NCBI GenBank assembly: GCA_937996755.1
Contig: CALKUS010000209.1
Location: forward strand, 1 to 15,232
Direction of reading: 5' to 3'
Source of the DNA: an uncultured Pseudomonadota bacterium
Lineage (GTDB): Bacteria > Pseudomonadota > Gammaproteobacteria > Xanthomonadales > Ahniellaceae
Length of the DNA: 15,232 nucleotides
Shown here: piece after piece, positions 13,790-15,232 of the stretch
Numbering within the stretch: the first letter of the stretch is position 1
How the letters are laid out: each line of letters opens with the position of its first letter
Notes under the pieces: model-generated
Database searches by the model: none
What the model saw: the letters and a program-made list of their open reading frames with translations, nothing else
Told to the model about the DNA's origin: nothing
Made by a program: the position numbers and the translations under genes

Positions 13790-14662
13790 ATGGAACACGC
13801 CCACCACGACGCCTCCAAGTACTACGTGCCGCACGGGACCAACTGGCCCATCGTCGGTTCGGTCGCGCTGTTCTGCCTCGTCGGCGGCGCCGCGAACTGG
13901 CTGAACGGCCACCCGTGGGGCAAGTTCGTCAGCCTGCTCGGCCTGTTCCTGCTGCTGTTCATGATGTGGGGCTGGTTCGGCCAGGTCATCCGCGAGTCGA
14001 TCGCGGGCTTCTACAACCGCCAGGTCGATACCTCGTTCCGCATGGGGATGATCTGGTTCATCTTCTCCGAGGTGATGTTCTTCGCCGCGTTCTTCGGCGC
14101 GCTGTTCTACGCGCGCACGCTCGTCGTTCCGTGGCTCGGCGGCGCCGGCGATGGCGCGATGAACCAGGTGTTGTGGCCGGGCTACGACGCGACGTGGCCG
14201 ACGAACGGCCCGGGCAACGTCGGCGGCGCGTTCGAGACGGTGCCTGCCTGGGGCATCCCGCTGCTCAACACGCTGCTGCTGCTCTCCTCGGGCGTCACGA
14301 TCACGATCGCGCACCACGCGCTGCGCGCCGGCCAGCGCGGCCGCCTGCTGCTGTTCCTGTTCCTGACGATCCTGCTCGGCTTCACGTTCCTCGGCTTCCA
14401 GGCCTACGAGTACATGGCGGCGTACAACCACCACAACCTGACGCTCGCGTCCGGTGTGTACGGTTCGACGTTCTTCATGCTCACCGGCTTCCACGGCATG
14501 CACGTCACGCTGGGCGCGATCATGCTCTCCGTGATCTGGTTCCGCTGCCTGAAGGGCCACTTCTCGAAGGAGCACCACTTCGGCTTCGAAGCCGTCGCGT
14601 GGTACTGGCACTTCGTCGACGTGGTGTGGCTGGGGCTGTTCCTGTTCGTCTACGTGCTCTGA
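13790..14662 (+). CDS. ctaE: Cytochrome c oxidase subunit III
   Basis: Membrane subunit that stabilises the oxidase core and supports proton uptake into subunit I. The 290 residues show a His-containing start, seven expected membrane helices, the SEVMFFAAFF stretch with Glu94 in the third helix, GFHGMHV (233-239) and the C-terminal WYWHFVDVVWLGLF (271-284). Between helices III and IV lies a Gly/Pro/Trp-rich loop (about 113-155), typical of the bacterial long form. The start ATG at 13790 is set by homology; only a weak AGAAGCGGG lies upstream. It is the last gene of the operon in this strand; an imperfect palindrome follows at 14677. Confidence 0.97.
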   Translation: MEHAHHDASKYYVPHGTNWPIVGSVALFCLVGGAANWLNGHPWGKFVSLLGLFLLLFMMWGWFGQVIRESIAGFYNRQVDTSFRMGMIWFIFSEVMFFAAFFGALFYARTLVVPWLGGAGDGAMNQVLWPGYDATWPTNGPGNVGGAFETVPAWGIPLLNTLLLLSSGVTITIAHHALRAGQRGRLLLFLFLTILLGFTFLGFQAYEYMAAYNHHNLTLASGVYGSTFFMLTGFHGMHVTLGAIMLSVIWFRCLKGHFSKEHHFGFEAVAWYWHFVDVVWLGLFLFVYVL

Positions 14663-14676
14663 CGGAGCGGCTGTTC

Positions 14677-14733
14677 GTGGGAGTCCACCTCGTGGGCGAT
14701 GTTCAGAGCATCGCGCACAGGGTGCGCTCCTGC
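14677..14733. repeat. Imperfect palindromic intergenic repeat after ctaE
   Basis: GTGGGCGATG (14692-14701) pairs with CATCGCGCAC (14709-14718) with one mismatch, and GTGGGAG (14677-14683) pairs with CTCCTGC (14727-14733) with G-T pairs allowed. The intervening bases also pair in part, giving one long hairpin of about 57 bases. The wording (GGGAGCGCACCCTGTGCGCG in reverse) matches, from memory, a repeat family scattered through Lysobacter-type genomes. It lies between converging genes and could end transcription both ways. Confidence 0.65.
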
Positions 14734-14749
14734 CTCCGTAGGGAACCGT

Positions 14750-14968
14750 TCAGTGCCCCACGACGATCCCGTGCGGATTGATCAAGCCCAGCCAGATCAT
14801 CAGGCAGATGACGAGGATGAGGCCCACCGACAGGCCGATGCGCCAGGTGAGCGAGTTCACCGTGCGGTCGCTCTGGCCCTTGTCGCTCATCATGTAATAC
14901 AGCGCCGCGCCGAGGTTGTAGACCACGGCGAGGAACACCACGACGATGAGCAGCTTCTGCAGGGCCAT
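14750..14968 (-). CDS. DUF2909 small two-helix membrane protein
   Basis: A 72-residue inner-membrane protein with two helices (about 5-27 and 42-62) joined by a short charged loop SDKGQSDRTVNSLTWRIGL (28-46), the recognisable core of the DUF2909 family. It ends INPHGIVVGH. Members are typically encoded next to cytochrome oxidase and SURF1 genes, so a role in oxidase assembly is likely but unproven. It converges on ctaE and diverges from the SURF1 gene across 56 bp. The start at 14966-14968 is the only fitting ATG; no strong ribosome binding site is seen. Confidence 0.88.
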   Translation of the reverse strand: MALQKLLIVVVFLAVVYNLGAALYYMMSDKGQSDRTVNSLTWRIGLSVGLILVICLMIWLGLINPHGIVVGH

Positions 14969-14987
14969 GACGCGCTCGAAGTTTCAA

Positions 14988-15013
14988 GGCGCGCGCATGA
15001 TATCGCGCGCGCC
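14988..15013. promoter_or_regulatory. Perfect 9-bp inverted repeat between divergent DUF2909 and SURF1 genes
   Basis: GGCGCGCGC (14988-14996) and GCGCGCGCC (15005-15013) are perfect reverse complements around ATGATATC, which itself contains the palindrome GATATC (14999-15004). The site lies in a 56-bp divergent spacer where the promoters or leaders of both genes must be. It could be an operator or a structure in the leader RNA; nothing here tells which. Confidence 0.55.
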
Positions 15014-15024
15014 GGCGTGACTCC

Positions 15025-15232
15025 GTGAGCGCGCGGCGCATCGCCTGGGCCGTGCTTGCCGTCGCGCTCGCTGCGGGTTTCGCGTCGCTCGGCGCCTGGC
15101 AGCTCGGCCGCGCGCAATGGAAGGAGCGCCAGCGCGACGCGATCGCGCGCGCCGGCACGCTCGCACCCGTCGGCCTCGCCGCGGCGCTCGCCGCCGGCGA
15201 TGCGCTCGCGGACGCGAACGCCGCGCTGGCCG
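15025..15232 (+). CDS. SURF1-like oxidase assembly protein, N-terminal part (runs off right edge)
   Basis: SURF1/Shy1 proteins help insert heme a into subunit I. The 69 visible residues start at GTG 15025 with a short basic stretch (SARRIAW), a membrane helix (about 7-21) and the family mark LGAWQLGRAQWKERQ (22-36) at its end. A periplasmic Ala-rich part follows and leaves the window, so the second helix is not seen. No clear ribosome binding site stands before the GTG, and no better in-frame start was found upstream. The position after ctaE and DUF2909 matches the usual order. Confidence 0.85.
   Translation, partial: MSARRIAWAVLAVALAAGFASLGAWQLGRAQWKERQRDAIARAGTLAPVGLAAALAAGDALADANAALA

Overview
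The window looks like a piece of a high-GC gammaproteobacterial chromosome, most likely Xanthomonadaceae (Lysobacter, Luteimonas or a close relative). This rests on a DUF2244 protein gene leading an aa3 cytochrome oxidase operon, a short PutA without a DNA-binding domain, an ExeA/GspB pair, and two intergenic repeat types I associate with that family: GGAAATCGG-type tracts at 323-432 and imperfect palindromes of the GTGGGAG...CTCCTGC type at 14677-14733. The assignment comes from recall and pattern, not from a search.

Layout. (1) 1-5115, minus strand, probably one transcription unit read right to left: a large membrane diguanylate cyclase with a two-propeller periplasmic sensor, then an ExeA/GspA-type AAA+ ATPase with a peptidoglycan-binding end, then the start of a GspB-like protein that runs off the left edge. 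A repeat hairpin fills the ExeA-GspB gap and has supplied the last 12 codons of the ExeA gene. (2) 5116-6505: one plus-strand gene that differs in base and codon use from its neighbours. It encodes a winged-helix, GHKL ATPase and STAS-like (DUF4325) fusion, and three direct repeats spaced exactly 21 bp stand immediately before its start. This is the best candidate in the window for an undescribed regulatory system. (3) 6506-9685, minus strand: putA, bifunctional proline dehydrogenase / glutamate-semialdehyde dehydrogenase. (4) 9834-14662, plus strand: DUF2244 gene, coxB (subunit II), ctaD (subunit I), a 44-residue membrane protein, ctaG (CuB insertion) and ctaE (subunit III), in close order. 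The spacers on both sides of ctaD are packed with strong hairpins. (5) 14750-15232: a small two-helix DUF2909 protein on the minus strand, diverging from a SURF1-like assembly factor that runs off the right edge. A perfect 9-bp inverted repeat lies between them.

How the genes work together. The right third holds the structural subunits of a terminal oxidase plus its copper insertion factor (CtaG), a heme a insertion factor (SURF1) and two small membrane helpers. PutA, divergent from this operon, feeds electrons from proline into the quinone pool that the respiratory chain draws on. On the left, ExeA/GspB would open peptidoglycan for assembly of a type II secretin, and the neighbouring cyclase may couple an outside signal to c-di-GMP. 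The 5247-6299 gene has no obvious partner here and looks like an inserted, self-contained, possibly autoregulated switch. No tRNA, rRNA, CRISPR array or transposase gene was seen.
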